Source: Polycladidibacter hongkongensis
Lineage (GTDB): Bacteria > Pseudomonadota > Alphaproteobacteria > Rhizobiales > Stappiaceae
Length of the DNA stretch: 64,000 nucleotides
Assembly: GCF_001561995.1 (NCBI RefSeq)
Contig: NZ_LLWC01000026.1
Coordinates: forward strand, 186,001-250,000
Direction of reading: 5' to 3'
A program made the translations under genes and the position numbers. Positions 46,269-54,742 of the stretch are shown here, in pieces (positions within the stretch are counted from its first letter, which is position 1; every line of letters begins with the position of its first letter). Under the pieces are notes generated by a model that saw only the letters and a program-made list of their open reading frames with translations, did no database searches and was not told where the DNA came from.

Positions 46269-46490
46269 AGATCATCTCCTCATTTATTGGGCACCTTGAA
46301 CTGGGACAAATTGGCCGGGATTTCGAATTTCACCGGTGCTTTGACCTGCCTCAAGGAGCTGTGCGCGCCGTTGACCTATGTCTGCGGCAATGGTGGTTGG
46401 CAGCCGTTAAAGCCATCGCCGCGCGATGCGTTGAAAAGTGCTGCTGCATGTATGCGTCGGTCCTTGAGTCCCTCCTCTTCAACACCGACG
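46269..46490 (-). other. 222-bp gap in the GTA cluster with a stop-broken frame
   Basis: No clean gene fits here. On the minus strand one frame runs from g11's region into this gap, is stopped by TAG at 46376-46378, then stays open for 31 codons (ending ...ANLSQFKVPNK) to a TGA at 46280-46282 that abuts the g12 ribosome site. It could be a small ORF (e.g. from TTG 46354), a decayed gene or chance. Confidence 0.3.
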
Positions 46491-47090
46491 TTACAGCCCG
46501 CGTCGTCCCCGTCCGGCGGCGCGGGCGACCATTTGCGCAATTTGTGCAGATGAGTGACGGAACCCCGCAGGATCCGGTGTTTGAATAGTGATGTTGATCG
46601 GCGCTGCGCTAACCCCAGATGCTGCGGCAACACCTAAACGCCCGTCTGCAGTTCGTTGCAGAGGCAGCACCGCTTCGGGACCCGCTTCGCCGGCCACTCC
46701 AAGGCCTTGTGGCAGACGGAAGTAACTGGGCGCAGTGAGAATGCCGCCATCAGCAAACGCAGTCGCTCCAGAAGCTCCTTCGAGAGACGACCCAACGCCG
46801 CCATTTGAAGCGCCGAAAGAGCCAATAGCTGCGCCTAGTCCATCGGCCAGAGCCCCAGAGAGGGGTTTCAGCGCGGCTTGCAGCGTTTGTCGGGAAAGAT
46901 CGCGCGCGATTTGCTGAAAGATGCTTTGCAGGTCTTTGCCTTGGAAAATTGCTGATTGTAGGCCCTTATTCAAGGAGCCCGAGAAGTCTCTAGCCAACTC
47001 TTGCAGGGCGCGCATATGCTCTTCCAGCTGTGCAGCGGCCAGAACCTCCTCTTGCAATTCAAGGCGTGCGTTTTCATCTCTCGCTGTCAT
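46491..47090 (-). CDS. GTA tail tape measure-like protein (g11)
   Basis: A 199-residue protein, short for a tape measure as in other GTAs, which have short tails. It has helical N-terminal repeats (LAAAQLEEHMRALQELARDFSG), a central Gly/Ser-rich segment and the TMP-like C-terminal block (GPEAVLPLQRTADGRLGVA, INITIQTPDPAGF). It starts in a 4-bp ATGA overlap with g10.1. Confidence 0.88.
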   Translation of the reverse strand: MTARDENARLELQEEVLAAAQLEEHMRALQELARDFSGSLNKGLQSAIFQGKDLQSIFQQIARDLSRQTLQAALKPLSGALADGLGAAIGSFGASNGGVGSSLEGASGATAFADGGILTAPSYFRLPQGLGVAGEAGPEAVLPLQRTADGRLGVAAASGVSAAPINITIQTPDPAGFRHSSAQIAQMVARAAGRGRRGL

Positions 47091-47299
47091 TTGTCCTCAC
47101 TGGGCGGGGGCTGGCTTGTGTCATCGGGATAACGGCGCAGCAGCTCGCGGAGCTGGGCTTTCGTTGGCGTCGCGTTACTAGAAAAAAACTGAGCTGCAAG
47201 GGCGGCAAGTTCTTTGGGCGTCGCCTGCCAAAATGCACTGGTGCTCCAGCCATAGTTGATTACGGCAGCGCGGAGGGCGTGGGCAAATGGATAGCCCAT
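47087..47299 (-). CDS. GTA tail assembly chaperone, small (g10.1)
   Basis: A 70-residue protein in the position of RcGTA g10.1 (rcc01693-type; the GpT-like chaperone partner of g10). It includes FAHALRAAVINYGWSTSAFWQATPKELAAL, typical of this small family. It overlaps g11 by 4 bp and lies 11 bp after g10. In siphophages the G/GT pair arises by frameshift; here the two are separate frames. Confidence 0.88.
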   Translation of the reverse strand: MGYPFAHALRAAVINYGWSTSAFWQATPKELAALAAQFFSSNATPTKAQLRELLRRYPDDTSQPPPSEDK

Positions 47300-47310
47300 T
47301 CCCTCCGGCG

Positions 47311-47715
47311 CTACTTTGGGGCCCGAAACGCTGCCTCACCTGATTGCAAGCTCTCGGAGCGCTGTGTTGGTGTGAAGGTTATCAGCAGAACTTGTAGGGC
47401 AAGTGAAAACAGACCTTGAACACCGATGCATTGGCGTAGCGCCTCCACGCTCGCGGCCGGATTAACAGCGCCGCCTCCACGCAGAGCAGCCACAAGTACT
47501 TGCTGTGTTTCCTTTGCATTAAGGCCTTCCTCACCAACTTTGCGCAGCAAGGCTGCCGTTGAGCCGCTGGCAAGCTCCGCCTCCAGTTCTGCCAGTGCAG
47601 CAAGGGTCATTTGCAGGCAGAGCTCACCACTTGGCAGGGTCAGCGAGATGGCACCTCTATGAGGATTTGCCCTTGGGGCGAGAGAACGGAGTTGGGGCGG
47701 GAAACGCATATTCAT
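47311..47715 (-). CDS. GTA tail assembly chaperone (g10)
   Basis: A 134-residue protein of the GTA tail-chaperone group (Phage_TAC_11-type). Features: a HRGAISLTLPSGELCLQMTLAALAELEAEL start region and a helical C-terminal half. It overlaps the tail-tube gene in a 4-bp ATGA junction and is followed by g10.1. Confidence 0.88.
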   Translation of the reverse strand: MNMRFPPQLRSLAPRANPHRGAISLTLPSGELCLQMTLAALAELEAELASGSTAALLRKVGEEGLNAKETQQVLVAALRGGGAVNPAASVEALRQCIGVQGLFSLALQVLLITFTPTQRSESLQSGEAAFRAPK

Positions 47716-48149
47716 TGGCTGTCCTCCCCAGTTCTCACCTCTTCTGTGAAGGTGATTAATCCGGCAGATTCCAGCGCGATCTCATAGGTAAGTTCACGGT
47801 TGAATTCACCTGCATACTCTAGAGCCTGCAAATGAAATTGCCCTTCTAGATGACCAAGCGCAGGAACAATAATTTGCCATGTGCAAAGCTTCGCGGCGAA
47901 GAATACCTGCTGTAACAGTTTATCGCTTTCGCTGTCCTTGATGATGCCGCGCCCAGACAGGGAAAGAGCGCGCGTGCCTGCTGCACTTAACAGTTCGCGC
48001 CACCGCTGCGGGCTGGCGGTGTCGGTAATGTCCGGCGCGGTGGCGCTTAAGGCCAGTTTCTTGGAGCGCAAGCCCGCTACGCTGACGAACGCTCCGGTGC
48101 CAGTTGCATCGATTTTCAGCAGGAGATCCCGCCCGGTTTGAGCACTCAT
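47712..48149 (-). CDS. GTA major tail tube protein (g9, TP901-1 family)
   Basis: A 145-residue TP901-1-type major tail protein that builds the tail tube. It begins MSAQTGRDLLLKIDATG, with the family's KKLALSATAPDITDTASPQRWRELL block near residue 32 and the SLSGRGIIKDS motif near 62. Length is usual for GTA g9. It is followed by an ATGA overlap with g10 and preceded by 36 bp after g8. Confidence 0.93.
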   Translation of the reverse strand: MSAQTGRDLLLKIDATGTGAFVSVAGLRSKKLALSATAPDITDTASPQRWRELLSAAGTRALSLSGRGIIKDSESDKLLQQVFFAAKLCTWQIIVPALGHLEGQFHLQALEYAGEFNRELTYEIALESAGLITFTEEVRTGEDSQ

Positions 48150-48185
48150 GGTGCCTCCCTTTAAGTCGTAGGGGAAATGTGCGCC

Positions 48186-48590
48186 TTACAGCGAGAAGGC
48201 TGTGAAGCTGAGGCGCTGGCGCATGGCCCGCGCGCTGGTGAGCGGTTGGATTTCGCTGCGCTGCAACGCCAGATGCAGCAAGGGCGCGGTGGCATCTGCT
48301 TTGGGTGCCGCCTGTAGCACCTGAGCCAATCGCTCGGCGATCGCTTCCACTTCGCCAGCATTACGGCTTCTGGAAACCGCGCTCATGCGCAGTTGCAGGC
48401 GGATGAGCGGCGGGTCATCGCCATCCAGCGGGGTGCGCTGCAGTTCCTCTATCAGCACCAGCGGATAAGTGGCAGCTAGTGGCAGACGGTCATAAATACG
48501 CGGCGGCGTACCAAGCCATGTTTGCAACGCGGCATCTTCGGCCAGCAGTTTGTGCAGGTAGAGGCGGATAGTATCAGGCGGCTGGCGCAT
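48186..48590 (-). CDS. GTA tail terminator (g8, DUF3168)
   Basis: A 134-residue DUF3168 protein that caps the tail tube and joins it to the head. PRIYDRLPLAATYPLVLIEE is the characteristic block near residue 30. It is 14 bp downstream of g7. Confidence 0.9.
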   Translation of the reverse strand: MRQPPDTIRLYLHKLLAEDAALQTWLGTPPRIYDRLPLAATYPLVLIEELQRTPLDGDDPPLIRLQLRMSAVSRSRNAGEVEAIAERLAQVLQAAPKADATAPLLHLALQRSEIQPLTSARAMRQRLSFTAFSL

Positions 48591-48604
48591 AACGCATTCT
48601 CTCC

Positions 48605-49036
48605 TCAGTTCACCGCTCCCGTGGCACTGCCGGGGGTGTTTTCCGGAACGTTTTCATCAGAGCTAAGTGCATAATGCTCAGGTGGTTCTGCGCGGCACAA
48701 CAGGCGGCGGCTACCGGGCAATTCGGCGCCATCATCTTGCGTGAGCACGAGCAGCATAATTTGCCCAAGCTGTAGCAAGTCGCCTGCCTTGATGCCGGGG
48801 CTTAACGGCGCGCGCACAGTGTAAGTGCTGGTCGTTTGAGGTACGGCTGCAGGGGTGCCCAGCGCAAGTGACACCCGCTCAAGCGCGACCCACAAGGTGG
48901 CTTGGTACCGCCAGCGTGCAGGGGAGCCTGCTGTGTCACCTTGGCGATAACTCTGCCGGTAAAGCCGGGCCTTGCGGCTACGCCGGGATGCGCTGGCCTT
49001 TGCGGCGGCGATTGAGATGGTGGTGTTCGCTGGCAT
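48605..49036 (-). CDS. GTA head-tail stopper/closure protein (g7)
   Basis: A 143-residue protein in the g7 position between adaptor and terminator. It is rich in β-type sequence (RWRYQATLWVALERVSLALG, TYTVRAPLSPGIKAGDLL), in keeping with head-closure proteins. It is somewhat longer than RcGTA g7. Assignment depends on position as well as sequence. Confidence 0.8.
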   Translation of the reverse strand: MPANTTISIAAAKASASRRSRKARLYRQSYRQGDTAGSPARWRYQATLWVALERVSLALGTPAAVPQTTSTYTVRAPLSPGIKAGDLLQLGQIMLLVLTQDDGAELPGSRRLLCRAEPPEHYALSSDENVPENTPGSATGAVN

Positions 49037-49088
49037 TGTGCGCTCCGTACATCAGAGAATGGATGCAAGATGAAATCCGAGTGGAGGC

Positions 49089-49661
49089 TTAGAGACGCAG
49101 GACTTTGTAGGGGCTGAGTGCCTCAACCAGTCCATGGGGCCTCAAGGAGCACAGCAGCTCTTCCTGTTCCCCCAGACGGCGCTCGAACCAGAAGGCAACC
49201 AACAAAATAACCGCTTGGCGCAGTCCAGCTGGTACCGAGGCCGTGCTTGCACCGTAGCCTGCAAGAAAATCAATCTCCGCTCCATTTGCTGCCTTACCGG
49301 GGGTGTAGGCATGGGCTGGTAGACGCAGGCGGGGGGGATTGGCTGCCAGATCTTTGCGCAGGCTTTCCAGCGAAAGAGCTTGGGGCTCGCCATCTTCGTC
49401 GTACAAGGTGATGCTTTGCAATGAGCTAACCGGTGCCTTGGGCAGGCGCACAACCGGCTCGCTTGGCAGCTGATCTAGATAAAGACGAAACGGGCGAGAA
49501 ATCAGTGCCCGCTGGGTGATGAGCTCCACTTGCTCGCGCGCAGCAACAATTAAACGGGTGAGAAGCGGGTCTTCTTCGCTATGGCTGAGACGCAGGTGCA
49601 TATGCAACTGGGCAAGATCCACCGGCTCGCTCTGGGGTGGTTCCAGTTCGACAAGGCTCAT
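49089..49661 (-). CDS. GTA head-tail connector/adaptor (g6)
   Basis: A 190-residue gp6-like connector. The hallmark helices are LAQLHMHLRLSHSEEDPLLTRLIVAAREQVELITQRALI near residues 17-55. ATG 49661 has GGAGA upstream; the in-frame ATG-like extension to 49685 is rejected. It follows the capsid gene with 163 bp between, which holds the hairpin noted below. Confidence 0.9.
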   Translation of the reverse strand: MSLVELEPPQSEPVDLAQLHMHLRLSHSEEDPLLTRLIVAAREQVELITQRALISRPFRLYLDQLPSEPVVRLPKAPVSSLQSITLYDEDGEPQALSLESLRKDLAANPPRLRLPAHAYTPGKAANGAEIDFLAGYGASTASVPAGLRQAVILLVAFWFERRLGEQEELLCSLRPHGLVEALSPYKVLRL

Positions 49662-49788
49662 TGGTTCTCCATGTCCGGCAAGCATTTAAGACCTGCCTCA
49701 ACGCTGGTTTAATGGAAGAAAGGTGCCGGTCTTTGGCTAAGGTGCAGCGCATCAATAGGTATTATGACCGGCAGCATGGTGCGTGGGA

Positions 49789-49818
49789 GCGAAGGGCGCT
49801 CGAGCCCCTCGCCTTTTT
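49789..49818. terminator. strong hairpin between capsid and adaptor genes of the GTA cluster
   Basis: GCGAAGGGCGC (49789-49799) and GCCCCTCGC (49804-49812) form a GC-rich stem around a TCGA loop, with one wobble pair. Read on the + strand it is followed by five T (49814-49818). On the coding (minus) strand it starts within 15 bp of the capsid stop and has no T run. It may stabilise capsid mRNA, attenuate downstream genes, or terminate antisense transcripts. Confidence 0.55.
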
Positions 49819-49824
49819 GAAGGC

Positions 49825-51135
49825 TTAAGCGCTGTATTTCAGCAGCTTGAGGGCATCAAAATCTAGTATACCGCCGCCAACACGCTTGGTGATGTAGAAC
49901 AGCACATAGGGTTTGGCTGAGAAGGGATCACGCAGAACGCGCAGGCCAAGCCGGTCCACGATCAGGTAGGCCTGTTTAAAATCCCCAAAAGCGATGGGTG
50001 TCTCTCCGCTGCCCGCGTCTGGCATCTGCTCCAGCTCCTGCACCGGATAGCCCAGCAGAGAGGCGCTGGCGCCGATGCTGGCAGGTGGTTGCCAGATGTA
50101 GTTGCCGTCGGCATCCTTGAGTTTGCGAAGCTGGGCTTGGGTACCGCGATTGAGCACAAAGGTGGCATTCTGGCGGTAGCGCCCTTTCAAGGTGTAGATC
50201 AGATCAATCAACTTATCGGAGGGGTTTTGCGCAGGCAATGCACCGTTTACGCCGGTTTTTCTGGTGCCGACTTTGCCCCATTGCCAACTGTTTTCCTCTG
50301 CTTGGGCGTAAGCTAAAAAGCCGGTTGGCGAGGTGCTGCCATCGCCATTTACAAAGGCTTCGGTTTCTTGCCGGGCGAAAGCGCTTTCCACTTCGCTTGT
50401 GAGCCACGCATCGATATCAATGGCCGCATCATCCAGCAGGGTCTGCGTGGCCGCCGGCATGGCGTAGAGCTCCATGGTGGCGAATACTTGTTCTTGCAGG
50501 CCGGGGCCAGCTGTCTGCGTGCGGTTCTCTGTCTCGCCCACCCAGCCACACGCGGCACCATCGGGCGAGAATGGCCGTTTGAAGGTGTTGGCTGACACTT
50601 GCCTCTGTGCTGACAAGGCACGCATAGGCGAGATGGCGGCCATGGTTTGCAACAGGTTGGTTTCTGTTTCGCTTGGCACCAGATAACCGCCATCCTGTCC
50701 GCTACCGGCACTCATGGATTTGCGTTCCATCTGGCGCAGGGGCTCCTCGGCACCGCGGCGCATATAGGAATGGAAGGCAGTTTTATGCTCTGCCACGGCT
50801 GGTGCGTGCTCACGGGCCATAGCATTGCTGCTGGCCCGTTCCAGGCGCTGCGCTTTGATTTGCAGCTCGTCAAGGCGCCGTATGTGTCTATCAATTTCGC
50901 TATCAAGGCGTGAGAGTTTTTCATCCAGCAACACATCAACGCCGGCTTTTTTCTCTAGCAGGTGGGTGCGGTTGTTATTCTCCTGCATATACTCATGGTG
51001 CGCGCGGTTCAGCCCTTCAAAACTGGCGGAAAGGCCAGAGGCGCTGGTCTCGAGCACACGCGCCACCGGAGGGCGGGGGGCGGGTTGGTTGGCAAGATCT
51101 TTTGTTTCAAGAGGAGCGGCTTGTTTGGCAGTCAT
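49825..51135 (-). CDS. GTA major capsid protein (g5, HK97 fold)
   Basis: A 436-residue HK97-fold capsid protein. Residues ~40-130 are a coiled-coil scaffold (delta) region, expected to be cut off by the g4 protease near the SAGSGQDGGYLVPSE junction (~147). The fold domain follows (FVNGDGSTSPTGFLAYA near 263, APDxx-like end GVTxx absent but FGDFKQAYLIVDRLGLRVLRDPF present). It is the best marker that this is a tailed-phage-derived cluster. The gene is intact and followed by a hairpin. Confidence 0.94.
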   Translation of the reverse strand: MTAKQAAPLETKDLANQPAPRPPVARVLETSASGLSASFEGLNRAHHEYMQENNNRTHLLEKKAGVDVLLDEKLSRLDSEIDRHIRRLDELQIKAQRLERASSNAMAREHAPAVAEHKTAFHSYMRRGAEEPLRQMERKSMSAGSGQDGGYLVPSETETNLLQTMAAISPMRALSAQRQVSANTFKRPFSPDGAACGWVGETENRTQTAGPGLQEQVFATMELYAMPAATQTLLDDAAIDIDAWLTSEVESAFARQETEAFVNGDGSTSPTGFLAYAQAEENSWQWGKVGTRKTGVNGALPAQNPSDKLIDLIYTLKGRYRQNATFVLNRGTQAQLRKLKDADGNYIWQPPASIGASASLLGYPVQELEQMPDAGSGETPIAFGDFKQAYLIVDRLGLRVLRDPFSAKPYVLFYITKRVGGGILDFDALKLLKYSA

Positions 51136-51186
51136 ACTTTTGCCTTTCGGTTAAAATCTATAGAGGTTCCATGAGGGTTCAACGGC

Positions 51187-51669
51187 TTACAAATGGGCTA
51201 TTTGCAGGCGGGCGGTGGTAAGCAGCGGGAAGGTCACCAACGAGATTTCCCAGAGGTCTACCGCCAGCACTTCGCGGCAAAAATCCGCGCTTTGCTGTGC
51301 TGCGATGTTGTGGCGGGTGCGGGATTGTTTGCGGGCACGCAGGGTTTTAAAACCAATAGAGAGCCCATCAAGAATGCCCTTTTGCACCAGCGCTATGGCT
51401 TCTTCGGACTGGCAAAGGCCGCGGCACACTTCACCTTGCACGTAGAGGCCGTTGGTATCCTCTTCCATATGTAGCCAATGGCCGATGGGTTTTTCCGGGT
51501 TGTGTTGCCACAGCATCTTGACCCCGGTTGCGGGTCGGTGTTGCAGTGAGGCGGCAAAGGCGCCAAAGCGGATCACATCGCCGCTGCCATCGCATTCATT
51601 AAAGCGGCTGGCGTAGCCTTCAATAACCAGTGGCGGGGCGGCACCGGTCTCGTGCGGGGATTGGATCAT
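51187..51669 (-). CDS. GTA prohead protease (g4)
   Basis: A 160-residue HK97-type (U35) prohead protease that cleaves the capsid scaffold domain. Catalytic His is in WQHNPEKPIG (~54) and Ser in DGLSIGF (~93), the family's pattern. Its start overlaps the portal stop by 4 bp, so no g3.5-like gene is present between them. Confidence 0.92.
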   Translation of the reverse strand: MIQSPHETGAAPPLVIEGYASRFNECDGSGDVIRFGAFAASLQHRPATGVKMLWQHNPEKPIGHWLHMEEDTNGLYVQGEVCRGLCQSEEAIALVQKGILDGLSIGFKTLRARKQSRTRHNIAAQQSADFCREVLAVDLWEISLVTFPLLTTARLQIAHL

Positions 51670-53000
51670 TCACTCTCCTTTTTGGTTTGCTGCACAGTGT
51701 TTGGAGCTGCTGGTGTCTGGGAAAGAACAGCTTGCGGCGGCGTAGTTTTCACCTGTGTGGGGCGCATGCCATATCCGACAGCGAGGCGCTTTTCGTCATC
51801 AGTGAGGAAATCGGCGCGGCTGACCCGCTCCCACAAGCTTTTGCGCTCTTCTGAAAGCGCTTCGATGGCGTCCAGATCGGGGCTGAGGTGCAGATCACCT
51901 GCGTAAGCGCTGCCGAGCCAATTGCCGAGCGCGGCGAGGGTTTTATGCACCAGCGGTAATACGGCTTGACGCCAGAAAGCGCGGTTGGCCTCGCGGTAAT
52001 TTGAGTAGGTGCTGTCGCCGGGGATCCCCAGCAACATGGGCGGCACGCCAAAGGCGAGCGCGATCTCGCGGGCGGCCTGGTTTTTGATCTCGATACAGTC
52101 CAGATCCTTGGGGCTCAGGCCCATGGGCTTCCAATCCAGCCCGCCTTCCAGCAACATGGGGCGGCCAGCGTTGCGGGCACCTTGGTAACTGCCTTCCAGC
52201 TCCTGTTTCAAGCGGGTGAACTGCTCGTCAGACAACTGGGCACTGTCTGGCCCGCCATAGACCAGCGCTCCGGTTGGGCAGGCCGCGTTATCCAGCAGGG
52301 ATTTGCTCCAGGCAGCAGCCGCGTTGTGCACATCCAGCGCGGTTTGGGCAGCTTCCAGAGGTGCAAAGCCATAGTGATCACTCAGCGGCGCAAAAAGGCG
52401 CAACTGAAGCACGGGTGGCAACGGATCTTCCCGCCGTTGTTGCAAGCGGGTGGTTTTGCCTGCCAAAGTGTAATCCCAAGCCTCCACCCAGCCGCGGTTG
52501 CCTGTGACAAGGCTGACCCTGTCAGGGCGCAGGCAATGCAGCTCCCGAGGTTCTGCTTGTAACGTGAGCGCGTGCAGATAGGCATTGCCTGAGGAGAGCA
52601 AGTGGCCATAGACCGCCTCAAGCAGCCCGGCCTTGCTTTCGCCGGGGTGGGGACGGTGTAACAGAGACAAGAGCGGGTGTTCGTCAAGCTCAATAGCGCC
52701 GTCTTTGAGGATGAGCGGCAGGCTGGCCGCGGCCTCGGCAATCATTCGGATGGCCCGATACACAACGGGGTTGCGGCAATATCCGGCACGGGCCAGCGCG
52801 GCGTAATCGCGGTTGGTCCAGATTGGTTCGCCTGTGGTTGCAAGCTTGTAGAACTTGGCGGATGAAAAGGGCGCGGCCTGCTTTGCCTCCATTTGCTTTT
52901 GCATTTTTTCATGCAAAGGGGGCGAGGACGCGTGCGCGCCGTTTTCTTCTTGTGATTTGGGCGCAGGGCGGAAGGGCCAGCGCAAGATTGGTCTTGGCAT
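51666..53000 (-). CDS. GTA portal protein (g3)
   Basis: A 444-residue HK97-family portal through which DNA is packaged and ejected. It shows the family's NPVVYRAIRMIAEAAASLPL near residue 65, FAPLSDHYGFAPLEAAQTALDVHNAA near 205, and QAAREIALAFGVPPMLLGIPGDSTYSNYREA near 320. ATG 53000 has AAGGAA upstream; an in-frame start at 53036 is possible. It is coupled to g4 by overlap. Confidence 0.93.
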   Translation of the reverse strand: MPRPILRWPFRPAPKSQEENGAHASSPPLHEKMQKQMEAKQAAPFSSAKFYKLATTGEPIWTNRDYAALARAGYCRNPVVYRAIRMIAEAAASLPLILKDGAIELDEHPLLSLLHRPHPGESKAGLLEAVYGHLLSSGNAYLHALTLQAEPRELHCLRPDRVSLVTGNRGWVEAWDYTLAGKTTRLQQRREDPLPPVLQLRLFAPLSDHYGFAPLEAAQTALDVHNAAAAWSKSLLDNAACPTGALVYGGPDSAQLSDEQFTRLKQELEGSYQGARNAGRPMLLEGGLDWKPMGLSPKDLDCIEIKNQAAREIALAFGVPPMLLGIPGDSTYSNYREANRAFWRQAVLPLVHKTLAALGNWLGSAYAGDLHLSPDLDAIEALSEERKSLWERVSRADFLTDDEKRLAVGYGMRPTQVKTTPPQAVLSQTPAAPNTVQQTKKESE

Positions 53001-53049
53001 GGAAGTGTTCCTTGCTGTTAAAGCCGGATTGGCCACTTAGAAAATATGT

Positions 53050-54408
53050 TTAAAGAGAACGGGCACGCGGGCGGCTAAGCTTACGAAAGGCCAGTTCTGA
53101 AAGTGCCCAAACGAGGGCGTCCATCCGGTCTGGTGAATGGCCATTGCTGGTGCCATCTGCGCCAAAGCCGCACAACTCATCCTCCAGCTCTGGCATGGGC
53201 TGTGTGTGGTGCACGCGCCCTTGCTCATAAAGCAGCGCGATTGGTTCGGCCCGGCGTTGTTTTGATTTGCTGGCATAGGCCAGAGTGACAGGCTGGGCTG
53301 GGTCCAATTGATGAATGACAGCCTGCACCATCTCCCCCCCTTGATTGGCCTCAGCAATAAGCGCATCACCATTCACCTGGGCTAGCAACTGCAAGGCCCG
53401 GGCAGCCCATGCGGCGGGGCGCAGGCGCGCGGCGGAGTGGTCGGCCAACACGTAGAGCTGACCATCTGCCCCCTGCCCTGCGGCGATGATGCCACAGGCA
53501 TCAGCGCGGGGGCCTGATGTGGCCGGAGGATCAATGGCAACTACTACGCGCACAAGTGGTGGAGGGCTTTTGCATCGGTGTTGCTCGATCCATGAGCGCA
53601 GAAACAGGGCGTCCTCGCGATCGGTGAGCAGTTCGCCCTCCAGCTCCTGCCGGCCCAAACGGCTGCCGCCGTAGCGCTCCAGCATCTGGCCTAGGAAATT
53701 TGGGGCCAGATGCGCGGCGTTCGCCATGGTGTTGGCATGGGAGAGGTGCAGGTCTTTGCGCGCCAACAGGGATTGCAGCAGTTTGGTTGGTCGCGGGGTG
53801 GTGGTAATGAGTTGGCAAGGCGCCCGCCCAAGGCGCAAGGCGAACTGCAAGTTGGCGAAAGCTGCCTCTGCCTCGCCCCATTTGCCCAGTTCGTCACACC
53901 AAGCAGCATGAAATTGCGGGCCGCGCAGCGCCTCGGCATCTTCGGCAGAATAAAGCCGCGCTGTTGTTCCGTCTGGCCATTGCAAGCGGCGGCGCGAGGG
54001 CAGCCATTGGGGTCGCTCATGTTCGGCGTGCACAGCCAGAATGCCCGACACCCCCTCCACCATGACCTCACGCGCATCGTGATAGGTTTGTGCCACCAGC
54101 GCGATTTGCAGCGGCTCATCACTGGCAGGTACTGTAGCAGAGCTGCCCCCGTGGGAGATGGCTTGCGGGAGCGCCCAACGCTCGCCTAAAGCCAGCGCGC
54201 GGACCCATTCAGCTCCGGCTCGGGTTTTACCGCTGCCTCTGCCGCCGAGGATCATCCAGAGGTGCCATGGGTCCTCTGCGCAGCTGATTGGTGGCAGTTG
54301 ATGATCGTGCGCGAAGACTTGCCAATCCGCTTGCAAGAACCGCAATTCTTCAGGGGAAAGCGAGGCGACAAACGCAGCGCGAACCTCAGGGCTTGTTAAG
54401 CTGCGCAA
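53050..54408 (-). CDS. GTA terminase large subunit (g2)
   Basis: A ~452-residue packaging ATPase/nuclease. The ATPase has Walker A GGRGSGKTRAG near residue 55 and Walker B with catalytic Glu in AAWCDELGKW near 170. The C-terminal RNase-H-like nuclease has an Asp in VVVAIDPPATSGP near 292. The start is uncertain: TTG 54408 gives the usual length and a 23-bp overlap with g1; the frame is open to 54516, which would overlap g1 by 131 bp. GTA terminases package headfuls of host DNA with little sequence preference. Confidence 0.9.
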   Translation of the reverse strand: MRSLTSPEVRAAFVASLSPEELRFLQADWQVFAHDHQLPPISCAEDPWHLWMILGGRGSGKTRAGAEWVRALALGERWALPQAISHGGSSATVPASDEPLQIALVAQTYHDAREVMVEGVSGILAVHAEHERPQWLPSRRRLQWPDGTTARLYSAEDAEALRGPQFHAAWCDELGKWGEAEAAFANLQFALRLGRAPCQLITTTPRPTKLLQSLLARKDLHLSHANTMANAAHLAPNFLGQMLERYGGSRLGRQELEGELLTDREDALFLRSWIEQHRCKSPPPLVRVVVAIDPPATSGPRADACGIIAAGQGADGQLYVLADHSAARLRPAAWAARALQLLAQVNGDALIAEANQGGEMVQAVIHQLDPAQPVTLAYASKSKQRRAEPIALLYEQGRVHHTQPMPELEDELCGFGADGTSNGHSPDRMDALVWALSELAFRKLSRPRARSL

Positions 54409-54742
54409 GGCGCTGCGCAAGCTGTCGGCGCATTCTATCGATGTCTTGGCGTTCTTTGGTAATCGCGGCAGCGTTTGTCTCCTTGCTCTGTTGGTGAGCA
54501 GCACCGGCGGTAGCAACAGAACGGTGCAAGTTCATCAAGAGGTCCAGGGTTTTGGCAAGACTGGCGATGGCTTTGGCCTGTTGATCCAGCAGAACAGGAC
54601 TTCCGCCTGCTTGCTCGCTTGTTTTGCTGAGCGTGGTTTCCAAATGCTGTAACTGGCCTTCAAAGGCGCGTAGCAACCGCAAGCTGGCAGATTTGCTCAG
54701 CCGCAATGGCGCGGTGCTGGCGCTTCGCACTGGTGAGGACAT
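54386..54742 (-). CDS. GTA small terminase-like protein (g1)
   Basis: A 118-residue, mostly helical protein in the g1 position, now considered the small terminase in RcGTA. It shows a central helix (LQHLETTLSKTSEQ) and a long Arg/Gln-rich coiled-coil end (KERQDIDRMRRQLAQRLAQL), which in RcGTA binds the large terminase. No classic DNA-binding HTH is seen, as expected for GTA TerS. AGGA lies upstream of the ATG at 54742. It is the first gene of the cluster. Confidence 0.75.
   Translation of the reverse strand: MSSPVRSASTAPLRLSKSASLRLLRAFEGQLQHLETTLSKTSEQAGGSPVLLDQQAKAIASLAKTLDLLMNLHRSVATAGAAHQQSKETNAAAITKERQDIDRMRRQLAQRLAQLNKP

Noticed and set aside
40152-54742. Reading the phage genes as an active prophage
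   Set aside because: No integrase, repressor, replication, holin/endolysin or attachment site is seen, and the gene set and order are those of gene transfer agents.
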